From Paenibacillus sedimenti (GTDB lineage Bacteria; Bacillota; Bacilli; Paenibacillales; NBRC-103111), in the NCBI RefSeq assembly GCF_014534655.1, contig NZ_JACVVD010000003.1, positions 496,001 to 560,000 on the forward strand: a stretch of 64,000 nucleotides of DNA. Reading direction: 5' to 3'. Under the pieces are notes generated by a model. It made no database searches and was not told where the DNA came from. It saw only the letters and a list, made by a program, of their open reading frames with translations. Made by a program: the position numbers and the translations under genes. Below are positions 35,893-43,634 of this stretch, one piece after another (the first letter of the stretch is position 1; every line of letters begins with the position of its first letter).

Positions 35893-35926
35893 AGAGACCC
35901 GGTGCTTAAACCGAGTCTCTTTTTTA
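35893..35926 (+). terminator. Plus-strand terminator with no obvious gene
   Basis: Stem AGAGACCCGG / CCGAGTCTCT with a TGCTTAAA loop and TTTTTTATT on the plus strand only. On the minus strand it lacks a T-run. No plus-strand gene is known upstream of it. Confidence 0.65.
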
Positions 35927-35932
35927 TTCCCA

Positions 35933-36361
35933 CTATGCTTTTGTTTTAGAACCGTTTTTCTTCAAGGCCAGATAGCCTCCGAGTAAAGAAATCGGTATGA
36001 TCACAATGAAACCGATGAGTTCATACCATAACGGAATGTCACGACTGGTCAGCATAGAATCAAAACCAATCGCAGCAGCAATGACCCCGATGATGGATGC
36101 ATTGAATACTTCTGCGCGCTTCGCTACCTTAGCAGCCACGTAACCACCGAGGAACGTCCAAAATAAGCCAACCGCCAGAAGCACCATTAATAGACCGACG
36201 TTCGAATAAATCTGGCTTAAATCATTCCCGTTCACCGGGTTAGCTGCAAAATAAGCGCTGCCGATCAACGCTGTCGAAACGAACGTCCCTAAATTATCAA
36301 TGGATACACCTAGCAGCACACCCAGGAAATGAAATCTTCGTTCACTTTTTTGTTCTGCCAT
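35933..36361 (-). CDS. Four-helix membrane protein of unknown function
   Basis: A 142-aa protein with four predicted membrane helices: FLGVLLGVSIDNLGTFVSTAL, VGLLMVLLAVGLFWTFLGGY, ASIIGVIAAAIGFDSML and LIGFIVIIPISLLGGYLAL. Charged ends face the cytoplasm. No family recognised. It starts behind a GGAGAGG site, is followed by a hairpin and appears monocistronic. Confidence 0.65.
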   Translation of the reverse strand: MAEQKSERRFHFLGVLLGVSIDNLGTFVSTALIGSAYFAANPVNGNDLSQIYSNVGLLMVLLAVGLFWTFLGGYVAAKVAKRAEVFNASIIGVIAAAIGFDSMLTSRDIPLWYELIGFIVIIPISLLGGYLALKKNGSKTKA

Positions 36362-36447
36362 TAGTTATTATTACCTCTCCTGATCGCTTCTACTATCGAC
36401 CTTATCCATAATACCACGGTCTGGATAGAGTATCCAGTTCTTCAATT

Positions 36448-37560
36448 TCAATCTTCCTGCCTCCACCAGGTTATTTGAGGGAAATCAGCGGCTCCGATGA
36501 ACACGGTTTCCCCTATTTTTGGCGTAGAAATGGCGACATTACGCGCCTTGGCTGCCCTAGTTACTCGCTCGATTGGATCCATCCAATCATGGAAAGCTAA
36601 CGTAAAGCCTGCCCAATGAATGGGGATCATCAGCTTTGCATTGACATCCAGATGAGCTTGAACACTCTCTTCCGGCATCATATGAATATCAGCCCAACGT
36701 TCATCATATTGACCGCATTCAATCAACGCCAGGTCAAACGGACCGTATTTATCCCCAATTTCCTTGAAATGAGGCGCATACCCGCTGTCCCCGCTGAAAA
36801 AGACACGGGTATGTTCACCTTTAATGACCCAAGAGCACCATAGCGTTGCATTTCGGTCGCTCAAACTGCGGCCTGAAAAATGTTTGGCAGGCGTGCAAAC
36901 CAAGGTGAGCCCTTCGAATTGAAGCTCATCCCACCAGTCATACTCTTGAATCTTTGCCGGATCCACACCCCATCTTTCTAAATGACTGCCCACACCGAGA
37001 GGCACCAGGAAATTATTCACTTTATGCTTTATTTTCCGGATGGAACCATAGTCCAAATGATCATAATGATCATGAGACAGCAATACCGCATCAATGACGG
37101 GAAGCTCCTCGACTTTGAATGGCAATCCGCCGCTATAGCGCTTTATTCCAAAACTCGGTAATGGCGAAGGTGCGTTCCCGAACATGGGGTCTAACAGCAG
37201 CGTCTTTCCCTCCATGTTTAACATGGAAGCCGAGTGACCGAACCAAGTAAATTGCGCATGATTACTCTGCTGAAAGCTTGTGTTTGCCATAGGCAAAGGA
37301 CGGTGAGGGCGTCCGTTTGGGTTGCCTTTGATAAAGTCTTTTAGCGTGCTGTACATCGTCTTCAGACTGGTATCCATAATCGTTGACGTCAGATTAACAA
37401 ATTTCCCGTCGACAAGATGTTCAGATTTTCTAAAAGCTTGCACCTTCGTCTTCGACGGTCTTCGTCCAAAAACCGGATAGAGTCTCATGAAAAGAATGCC
37501 CGCAACGATAAGTCCAACAACGATACTAGTAATGTTAAATAACACTTCGATTGCCTCCAA
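36448..37560 (-). CDS. Membrane-anchored MBL-fold metallo-hydrolase
   Basis: A 370-aa protein with an N-terminal membrane helix (ITSIVVGLIVAGILFM) and a metallo-beta-lactamase domain: LLSHDHYDHLDYGS (HxHxDH), CTPAKHFSGRS, FFSGDSGYAPHF and PIHWAGFTLAFHDW. The layout resembles NAPE-PLD/UlaG-like hydrolases, which act on phospholipid-like or phosphorylated substrates; the substrate is unknown. An orphan terminator-like hairpin lies upstream. Confidence 0.82.
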   Translation of the reverse strand: MEAIEVLFNITSIVVGLIVAGILFMRLYPVFGRRPSKTKVQAFRKSEHLVDGKFVNLTSTIMDTSLKTMYSTLKDFIKGNPNGRPHRPLPMANTSFQQSNHAQFTWFGHSASMLNMEGKTLLLDPMFGNAPSPLPSFGIKRYSGGLPFKVEELPVIDAVLLSHDHYDHLDYGSIRKIKHKVNNFLVPLGVGSHLERWGVDPAKIQEYDWWDELQFEGLTLVCTPAKHFSGRSLSDRNATLWCSWVIKGEHTRVFFSGDSGYAPHFKEIGDKYGPFDLALIECGQYDERWADIHMMPEESVQAHLDVNAKLMIPIHWAGFTLAFHDWMDPIERVTRAAKARNVAISTPKIGETVFIGAADFPQITWWRQED

Positions 37561-37645
37561 CCCTTTATCGCTTTCTTAATTGCTATTTGTAACAACGTAA
37601 GAACTCATCGTGCGGTTCCAATTTTTTAATAAGGACGTTAATAGC

Positions 37646-37677
37646 AAAAAACCAATAAATCGGTATGATTTATTGGT
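37646..37677 (-). terminator. Minus-strand terminator upstream of the MBL gene
   Basis: Stem ACCAATAAATC / GATTTATTGGT, followed on the minus strand by TTTTTTGC. There is no minus-strand gene before it. Its stem nearly repeats that of the spo0A terminator at 41098-41128. Confidence 0.7.
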
Positions 37678-37761
37678 CAGTTTGGTATTTGGTATTCTTA
37701 CCTACAACTCCCATTATGCATTGGCCATTCTTCGATGTAACATAGTTATTGGGTGATTTTT

Positions 37762-38601
37762 ATGTTCATTTCTCCGATGCTTGTTCAGAACGCCAAAGAT
37801 AATAAACCATTCAACAGAAAAAATGATATCGTTGAACAGAAACTGGATGGCATCCGATGTTTGATCTCCAAAATAGATAAACTGTACATTTATTCGAAGC
37901 ATCAACAATTGATTACACACAAATTTCCAGAGTTACATAATTGTCCTTTTCCTGAAGAAACCATTATCGATGGAGAGCTCATAGTTCCAGATCATCAGGG
38001 TAATCCTGATTTTGAAGCTATGTCAGCCAGATTTTTCTCAACGAAAGATAAGACTCCTGTCATATTTTATGCGTTTGATATATTACGATACAAGGGAATT
38101 GATGTCACAAGTTTACCGCTGCTTGAGCGAAAAGATCTGCTTGAGAAAGCTTTTGTTGAAAATGAGAATTACAAAAAGGTCATTATCTTTGAAGGAAGAG
38201 CAAGCGATTATTTCAAGCAAATTCAACACCAAGGACTTGAGGGCATCGTAATTAAACGGGCAGATTCCAAATATGCCGTCAGCAGGCGTTTGAAATCATG
38301 GCAAAAAGTGATCAATTGGATTTATGCAGACGTGTATATTTCAGGATACCGGAAAGAAGACTTTAGTTTGTTAGCTTCTATAGACACTGCCAATGGCATC
38401 AAAATGCCTGTTGGCGTAATAGAAATGGGTTTAACCCCAGAACATAAAATGGCTATCCATAGCGTCAAGAATCGCCTTGTATATAAGGAAAATCATCATT
38501 TTGCTTACATGGAACCTTTATTAATGGCGAGAATAAAAACAAGAAACTGGACACGAAGCGGCAAGCTGCGATCCCCAGTTTTCATGGACTTCGTTATCTA
38601 A
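37762..38601 (+). CDS. ATP-dependent DNA ligase (small, phage/LigD-like)
   Basis: A 279-aa protein. Motif I is EQKLDGIR with the adenylated Lys; later IIDGELIV (motif III), FEAMSARFF, FYAFDILRYKG and EGIVIKRADSKYAVSRRLKSWQ region (motifs IV-V) follow, then a short OB-like C terminus. It is a minimal two-domain ligase like those of phages and Bacillus prophage YoqV. No Ku gene or polymerase/nuclease domain is nearby, so a role in standard end joining is not supported here. The gene is AT-rich against its neighbours, suggesting transfer. A GTG at 37753 is an alternative start. Confidence 0.85.
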   Translation: MFISPMLVQNAKDNKPFNRKNDIVEQKLDGIRCLISKIDKLYIYSKHQQLITHKFPELHNCPFPEETIIDGELIVPDHQGNPDFEAMSARFFSTKDKTPVIFYAFDILRYKGIDVTSLPLLERKDLLEKAFVENENYKKVIIFEGRASDYFKQIQHQGLEGIVIKRADSKYAVSRRLKSWQKVINWIYADVYISGYRKEDFSLLASIDTANGIKMPVGVIEMGLTPEHKMAIHSVKNRLVYKENHHFAYMEPLLMARIKTRNWTRSGKLRSPVFMDFVI

Positions 38602-38610
38602 ACGAACTAA

Positions 38611-38661
38611 ACAAAGACTGCAATCACCAATGGAGGAAAAAATGGTGGCTGCAGTCTTTGT
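38611..38661 (+). terminator. Hairpin after the DNA ligase gene
   Basis: 12-bp perfect stem ACAAAGACTGCA / TGCAGTCTTTGT with internal CACCA/TGGTG pairing; no clear T-run, so termination is probable rather than certain. Confidence 0.6.
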
Positions 38662-38687
38662 ACGTGAAATGCTGTTAACCAAAAAAA

Positions 38688-38900
38688 TCAGCGTCTGAAA
38701 CCTTGTAATTGTTGCTCTGCGATCTGAACTAATCTCCGAGTAATATTGCCCCCAAGTGCTCCTGTATCGCGTGTAGCCATATAACCGTAATAACCATCTT
38801 GAGGAATCTGAATACCTAATTCTTGAGCAACTTCAAACTTCATTTGTTGCAGCGCTGCTTTTGCTTGTTGGACAACTAGTGTGTTGCTTCTTCTACTCAT
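38688..38900 (-). CDS. Alpha/beta-type small acid-soluble spore protein
   Basis: A 70-aa DNA-binding spore protein that coats and protects DNA in the dormant spore. Family stretches are FEVAQELGI (around the germination protease site) and GYMATRDTGALGGNITRRLV. The ATG at 38900 follows AAAAGGAGTGAATCAA. A sigma-G-type promoter lies upstream (38930-38959). It stands between the ligase gene and exported proteins of unknown function. Confidence 0.94.
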   Translation of the reverse strand: MSRRSNTLVVQQAKAALQQMKFEVAQELGIQIPQDGYYGYMATRDTGALGGNITRRLVQIAEQQLQGFRR

Positions 38901-38929
38901 TTGATTCACTCCTTTTCGTGGTCTAAGCC

Positions 38930-38959
38930 TAGTTTGTGGAGTTGTTGGATTATTATTCA
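38930..38959 (-). promoter_or_regulatory. Sigma-G promoter of the SASP gene
   Basis: Minus strand: TGAATA (-35), 17-bp spacer, CAAACTA (-10; consensus CATACTA, one mismatch). Spacing and boxes fit forespore sigma-G, which transcribes SASP genes. Confidence 0.75.
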
Positions 38960-39044
38960 TTAATCTGGAAAAATCATGGAATTCGCACTTGCTGCTACAA
39001 AATCACAAGTAGATAAAATAAGAATTATCGCAATCACAATGCTT

Positions 39045-39722
39045 CTAGTACAACGAGTAATCAATTTCATCACCCTCTGGCGTTACAAGCTGAAACAACA
39101 CCGCTTCATTCGGATTATCAAGTTTCATATCAACTTTGTTCACCGTCAACGCCTGAACGCCATTTCTTTGCGGTCTAGCAACAATCACTACTTGAATACC
39201 GCTTGTCAGCACTTTTTCAATCTTCGCTTGCATAACAACAACTATAATTTGACCAAGCCATCTATCCCGATCCGCGTTTTGTGGTTGAGCCTGAACATTC
39301 ATCAACTCTTCGCTTAAACCAAGATCATGGACGAAATCATAATAATTAGAAAGTGCGGCAGTCGGAGCTGTAAATAACCTATGTTGCGCATAATGAAGCC
39401 GATTCGGTACATACGACCAGCGCCCCGAAACACTACTGTGCCAGTATGATTTATAAACCGGGCGCTTCCAATCTGGTTTATCAAGTAGAACCTTATATTG
39501 AAGCTGTTTACCGCTGCTGAGTATTTCTTGTGGCGGTTTTAATTTTGACGGAAACGCTCGTTGACTAAACGGTGGATCAGAAATATCTTTTGGCTCATCC
39601 GGCTCCAAACGTTTTAGACGTTCAGTTAACTTATTTGCATCTTGTGTTTTTTCTGGCTTAGCGGTGACAACTGTAGGAATTAAGAACAATGTAATGAGTA
39701 GTAAAGACAGCAGCCGTGACAA
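39045..39722 (-). CDS. Secreted hypothetical protein
   Basis: A 225-aa protein with a signal peptide (LLSLLLITLFLIPTVVTA) and a mature part rich in Pro, Lys and aromatic residues, for example KPDWKRPVYKSYWHSS and SGRWSYVPNRLH. A region with alternating hydrophobic residues (QIIVVVMQAKIEKVLTSGIQ) lies near the C terminus. I do not recognise the family. Base use is AT-rich like the nearby ligase gene. Confidence 0.65.
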   Translation of the reverse strand: MSRLLSLLLITLFLIPTVVTAKPEKTQDANKLTERLKRLEPDEPKDISDPPFSQRAFPSKLKPPQEILSSGKQLQYKVLLDKPDWKRPVYKSYWHSSVSGRWSYVPNRLHYAQHRLFTAPTAALSNYYDFVHDLGLSEELMNVQAQPQNADRDRWLGQIIVVVMQAKIEKVLTSGIQVVIVARPQRNGVQALTVNKVDMKLDNPNEAVLFQLVTPEGDEIDYSLY

Positions 39723-39960
39723 AGGATCACCTCTCGATTCTTCGTTACTTATACTTTCCCTCCAAATTCAATTATTAACCAACAAAAAAAGACGCTGCAT
39801 CAGCGCCATTCGCTAATCGGCAGCCCAAGCTGTTATGCAGTAACCCAATAGTGCCGCTTGCATGAATTTTGTATTCAATAATGGTTCAGTGATAGCATAC
39901 AAAGCCTTCATCTGCGGCTGCTTCACGAAATATGCTATTGTATCGCCGCCATTGATGGTG

Positions 39961-40083
39961 TTACCCCATAACTATTCGTCGTTCCCGCCAAACCTTCATT
40001 TGCCCCATAATATACGAATGTAAAAACAAAGCGCCAACAACGATCAATGCAATCGGTATGATTATGCTTCTAAGCTGCTTCAA
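39961..40083 (-). CDS. Small membrane protein, TTG start
   Basis: A 40-aa peptide reading MKQLRSIIIPIALIVVGALF and then LHSYIMGQMKVWRERRIVMG: one membrane helix with a basic C terminus. GGAGGAAACAGA stands 6 bases before the TTG. It lies 17 bp after the stop of the exported protein at 40101-40952, so the two are probably cotranscribed. Unknown function. From 39723 to 39960 nothing else was recognised. Confidence 0.6.
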   Translation of the reverse strand: MKQLRSIIIPIALIVVGALFLHSYIMGQMKVWRERRIVMG

Positions 40084-40100
40084 ATCTGTTTCCTCCGCTT

Positions 40101-40952
40101 CTATTTAATTTCAACAGCGAACGCATAATCCGCACTTCTACTGTCATTCCAATATGAATAAACAATATAAGCATAAATACCTTTTTCTTTGGGTGCTTTA
40201 AACGATCCCTTAAAGGGTGTTCTATTCGGTGATAGCTTCCAATCACCAATTTCGTCCCTTGTTACTTGTTGATAAGACAAATGGTTTGGATATGGTTCAT
40301 ATTCAAACTTGACAGTTATTTCTGATTCAGCAGGAACAATGACTTTATTTCTTGGAACAAATTGATCCCATACGAAAATAGCATCCAATACACCCATCCA
40401 CTCATACGATCCTAAATTCACTGGCAGCTTTTTATTATTTGCAGACACGAAGGGGATTGGTGGCTTATTTGGGTCAGCAACATCACTTATCTTATCTGGA
40501 GCAGTTTTCAGCGTATCAACAGCAGCTTGAATCTTATCTTCTAAACCTATAATCGGCAAGTAACGCATGTACATAATCAGGATATTTTTGGCCATAAACG
40601 GCGTTGGAGTGTGTGCAATATCATATAGAGCGTTTTGGTTGTTTATTTGTTTCAGTCCTCTTTCAACTTCAGCGGTTGAATCAAATACATAAACATATAG
40701 CTGCTCTTTACCGTTCAAATCAAAGCTGTATTCGGTTTTCAAACCGAGCTTAAACCATTTGTAATTGAACTCTGAAGGAATGAGTTCAACTCCTTGTTTT
40801 TGCATAGCAGCTTTAACATCATCTATCGAAAACATCTCCATTAAACCTTGTATTGAGGATACTTGTTCTTGATCTTGTCCTTTGTTCCAATCTTGATATG
40901 CCGCTAACGCAAAGACTGCGAAAACGACCAGAAACGCTATGTATTTTTTCAT
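40101..40952 (-). CDS. Exported hypothetical protein
   Basis: A 283-aa protein with an uncleaved or cleaved N-terminal helix (YIAFLVVFAVFALAAYQDW) and a large soluble outside domain. Notable stretches are YSFDLNGKEQLYVYVFDS, FKFEYEPYP-like VKFEYEPYPNHLSYQQ and GSFKAPKEKGIYAYIVYSYW, the last suggesting a beta-sandwich. No family recognised. It is likely to be in an operon with the 40-aa membrane peptide. Confidence 0.65.
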   Translation of the reverse strand: MKKYIAFLVVFAVFALAAYQDWNKGQDQEQVSSIQGLMEMFSIDDVKAAMQKQGVELIPSEFNYKWFKLGLKTEYSFDLNGKEQLYVYVFDSTAEVERGLKQINNQNALYDIAHTPTPFMAKNILIMYMRYLPIIGLEDKIQAAVDTLKTAPDKISDVADPNKPPIPFVSANNKKLPVNLGSYEWMGVLDAIFVWDQFVPRNKVIVPAESEITVKFEYEPYPNHLSYQQVTRDEIGDWKLSPNRTPFKGSFKAPKEKGIYAYIVYSYWNDSRSADYAFAVEIK

Positions 40953-41097
40953 CGTGTACCTCCGGCTGCTTGGATATCATCATTGACGTTGAAGGTTGAT
41001 ACTTTGTTGCTAAAAGAAAAATAGCTGCGGATAACGCTATTATAATAACGTTATCGACAGCCAAATAAGTAATATCGTTAATCTATACAAATACAAA

Positions 41098-41128
41098 CAC
41101 CCAATAAATCATTACGATTTATCGGGTG
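41098..41128 (-). terminator. spo0A terminator
   Basis: Minus strand: CACCCGATAAATC / GATTTATTGGGTG hairpin with loop GTAAT followed by TTTGTATTTGT, about 30 bp past the spo0A stop. Confidence 0.82.
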
Positions 41129-41159
41129 AGATAGGACAAGTACAAAGATTCTAACTCTC

Positions 41160-41957
41160 TCAAGAAACCTTATGCTCAATGCGAAGCTTATCTGCTACCA
41201 TGGCGATGAACTCTGAATTCGTAGGTTTCGATTTTGAAATGTTAATCGTATATCCGAAGATAAATGAAATCGAATCGATGTTGCCGCGCGTCCAAGCGAC
41301 TTCAATGGCATGGCGGATCGCCCGTTCAACGCGGCTTGGCGTTGTTTTGTATTTTTCAGCGATGGCCGGGTAGAGCGTTTTGGTGATAGCTCCGAGAATC
41401 TCAATGTTGTTGTACACCATCGTAATCGCTTCGCGGAGATATTGATATCCTTTAATATGCGCAGGTACGCCAATTTCATGTATGATGCTGGTGATATTGG
41501 CGTCTAAATTTTTACCTTTCGGCATGTGAACGATATTTGCTTTTGGCGTGACAGTCGTTGTCGAGGAAGTCACATTGTTGGATACCAATTGACGAATACG
41601 GTTCGTGAGCACCTCCATATCAAAAGGTTTCAATATGTAATAGGAGGCTCCCAATTGAACAGCTTTTTGCGTGATATTCTCTTGGCCAAAAGCGGTCAGC
41701 ATAATGATTTTGGGCTGTGGGTGAAGGTTCATTTCACGCAATTTCTCAAGTACGCCCAGACCGTCAAGATGAGGCATAATAATATCTAAAATAAGTACAT
41801 CCGGTACTTCACGCTGCTGTTCCATAAAACGAAGTACTTCGTTTCCGTTGTACGCGACACCTACAATTTCCATATCCTCTTGTTCACCAATGAACTCCGA
41901 CAACAAGTGGGTGAACTCCCGATTATCATCTGCTAACAGCACCTGAATTTTTTGCAA
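41160..41957 (-). CDS. spo0A: Sporulation master regulator Spo0A
   Basis: Response regulator that, once phosphorylated through the phosphorelay, starts sporulation. The 265-aa protein has a receiver domain (acidic pair in LLADDNREF, phospho-acceptor Asp 58 in [12 protein letters not shown], Lys in YYILKPFD) and the Spo0A C-terminal DNA-binding domain ([34 protein letters not shown]). The gene follows spoIVB as in all Bacillus relatives. The 230-bp leader has 0A boxes and a sigma-H-like promoter. Confidence 0.97.
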   Translation of the reverse strand: MQKIQVLLADDNREFTHLLSEFIGEQEDMEIVGVAYNGNEVLRFMEQQREVPDVLILDIIMPHLDGLGVLEKLREMNLHPQPKIIMLTAFGQENITQKAVQLGASYYILKPFDMEVLTNRIRQLVSNNVTSSTTTVTPKANIVHMPKGKNLDANITSIIHEIGVPAHIKGYQYLREAITMVYNNIEILGAITKTLYPAIAEKYKTTPSRVERAIRHAIEVAWTRGNIDSISFIFGYTINISKSKPTNSEFIAMVADKLRIEHKVS

Positions 41958-42016
41958 CTTGAAATCCTCCTTTTAGCTACTTGTACAAGTTGGTAATTTT
42001 TCTCTTAGGTTAAGGT

Positions 42017-42126
42017 ATTCGACACCCCAATTAAAATTCCTTCTGTCGAAAATTATTTTTCTTTTCTTTTATTTCACTTTCTTATATAATAATATATTTA
42101 TCTTGTGTTTCCAACATTTTTCGACA
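42017..42126 (-). promoter_or_regulatory. spo0A control region: sigma-H-like promoter and three 0A boxes
   Basis: Minus strand: AGGAATT (42035-42041) and CGAAT (42017-42021), 13 bp apart, fit a sigma-H promoter. TGTCGAA boxes occur at 42018-42024 (minus), 42044-42050 (plus) and 42120-42126 (minus). One overlaps the -10 box and one abuts the -35 box. This suggests direct autoregulation by phosphorylated Spo0A, as known in Bacillus. Confidence 0.75.
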
Positions 42127-42170
42127 TAATCCATCTGAAATAATGCCATCCTGTAAAATAAGGATATAAC

Positions 42171-42206
42171 AAAAGAATCAAAGGCAATTAGCTCGCCTTT
42201 GATTCT
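42171..42206 (-). terminator. spoIVB terminator overlapping the end of the gene
   Basis: Minus strand: AGAATCAAAGGC / GCCTTTGATTCT followed by TTTTGTT. The upstream arm lies within the last codons of spoIVB. Confidence 0.82.
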
Positions 42207-43525
42207 GCGGATGAAGGTCTGAGAACAATACCGGAATCTTGAAGCATCCATTCGATGAAGCAACCATATCCGCTGGTAGGATCATTCACAAATACATGTG
42301 TGACGGCTCCTATCATTTTACCGTTCTGGATAATGGGACTTCCGCTCATTCCTTGTACGATTCCCCCTGTCTTTTCAAGCAATCTAGGATCGGTAATTTT
42401 AATGACCATTCCTTTCGTTGCCGGGAAATCCTGCTTGGAGACATGAACGACTTGAATGTCGAACTTTTCTACTTTTTGCCCTTCCACTACCGTATAGATT
42501 TGAGCCGGACCTTCTTTCACTTCTTCAGCAAAGGCAACGGGAATTGCGTTCTTGTCCAAGCTGTGATCAGGTGCAGCGTACATTTTACCGAAAATACCAA
42601 AGGATGTATTTTTCTCAATGTTGCCAATCACTTTGCTGTCTTTGTATAGAGTGGCGCGCTTCTCGCCAGGTTCTCCATTATGACTCTTCGAAATTGAAGT
42701 GACATTGGAGTAGACGATATCTCCATCACCCACAATAATCGGCGTCTGGGTATCCATATCCGTAATCACATGACCGAGGGCTCCATACACCCCTTGATCT
42801 GGGGCATAAAATGTTAACGTACCGACACCGGCAGCTGAATCGCGGATATATAGACCCAAACGATAGGACTTATCCACTATATCATATGCAGGCTGCAGCT
42901 TGACTCTAATCTCTTCGTTATTTCGAATTATCGTCAAATCCAGTGGTTCTTTGCTTTCGCCGGATTTGGCAACGAGATCAGCCACTTTACTAACATCTTT
43001 GGATTCTTTGCCATTGATTTTCATGATCAGATCACCGACTTGGATTTTAGCTTCTTCCCCGGGAGAAACTTTTTGGTCTTGGGCAACAGCAACTAGATGG
43101 TGACCTACGACCAGTATACCGGCAGACTTTATTTTAACACCGATCGTCTGGCCGCCGGGGATCACTTTTAAATCAGGAACTACATTGACCTTAACCGTTT
43201 TAAACGGGATGGCCCCAAATAGTTTAAGCTTCATTACCGTTTGACCGGAATGGTCAGATTGCAAGGAGATGGGTTCATTCAAATTAACCTGAAATGAGTG
43301 CTTGGCATTGCCGTTGACTTTAACGATATCCGGATCTTTGACAGTGACCTGTGCATTGACCGGCATCGTTAATTGCAGCTGCTTTCCCTGGCCGCTGAAT
43401 AAGCGTAATTCTTGGGGGAATGAGGCAAAGCTTTGAAAAGGCGGAGACAAACTAACCATACAAACGAAGAAGACGAGCAGGAGTCCAATCAATCTTTTTC
43501 TTTTGCTGGATTGCAAGTTCTTCAC
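42188..43525 (-). CDS. spoIVB: SpoIVB serine peptidase
   Basis: Forespore-secreted protease that cleaves SpoIVFA and triggers pro-sigma-K processing. The 445-aa protein has an N-terminal membrane anchor (LIGLLLVFFVCMVSLS), a PDZ domain (GDLIMKINGKESKDVS region), the catalytic His in GALGHVITD and the catalytic Ser in VQGMSGSPIIQNGK. The GTG at 43525 sits almost on top of the AAGGAG site; a TTG at 43516 would be better spaced. The locus recN-spoIVB-spo0A is conserved. Confidence 0.95.
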   Translation of the reverse strand: MKNLQSSKRKRLIGLLLVFFVCMVSLSPPFQSFASFPQELRLFSGQGKQLQLTMPVNAQVTVKDPDIVKVNGNAKHSFQVNLNEPISLQSDHSGQTVMKLKLFGAIPFKTVKVNVVPDLKVIPGGQTIGVKIKSAGILVVGHHLVAVAQDQKVSPGEEAKIQVGDLIMKINGKESKDVSKVADLVAKSGESKEPLDLTIIRNNEEIRVKLQPAYDIVDKSYRLGLYIRDSAAGVGTLTFYAPDQGVYGALGHVITDMDTQTPIIVGDGDIVYSNVTSISKSHNGEPGEKRATLYKDSKVIGNIEKNTSFGIFGKMYAAPDHSLDKNAIPVAFAEEVKEGPAQIYTVVEGQKVEKFDIQVVHVSKQDFPATKGMVIKITDPRLLEKTGGIVQGMSGSPIIQNGKMIGAVTHVFVNDPTSGYGCFIEWMLQDSGIVLRPSSAESKAS

Positions 43526-43634
43526 GCTCCTTCACACTTCCTTGAGCCCTGACGAACAGCTTCGTCAAATGCGTACCTATAAGTTAACCCCACTCTCCCC
43601 GTTTTATAACTGAAAATGATGACTATCTATACTT

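Noticed and set aside
43526..43634. Sigma-F or sigma-G promoter before spoIVB
   Set aside because: A GTATA-like -35 was seen but no acceptable -10 box at proper spacing.
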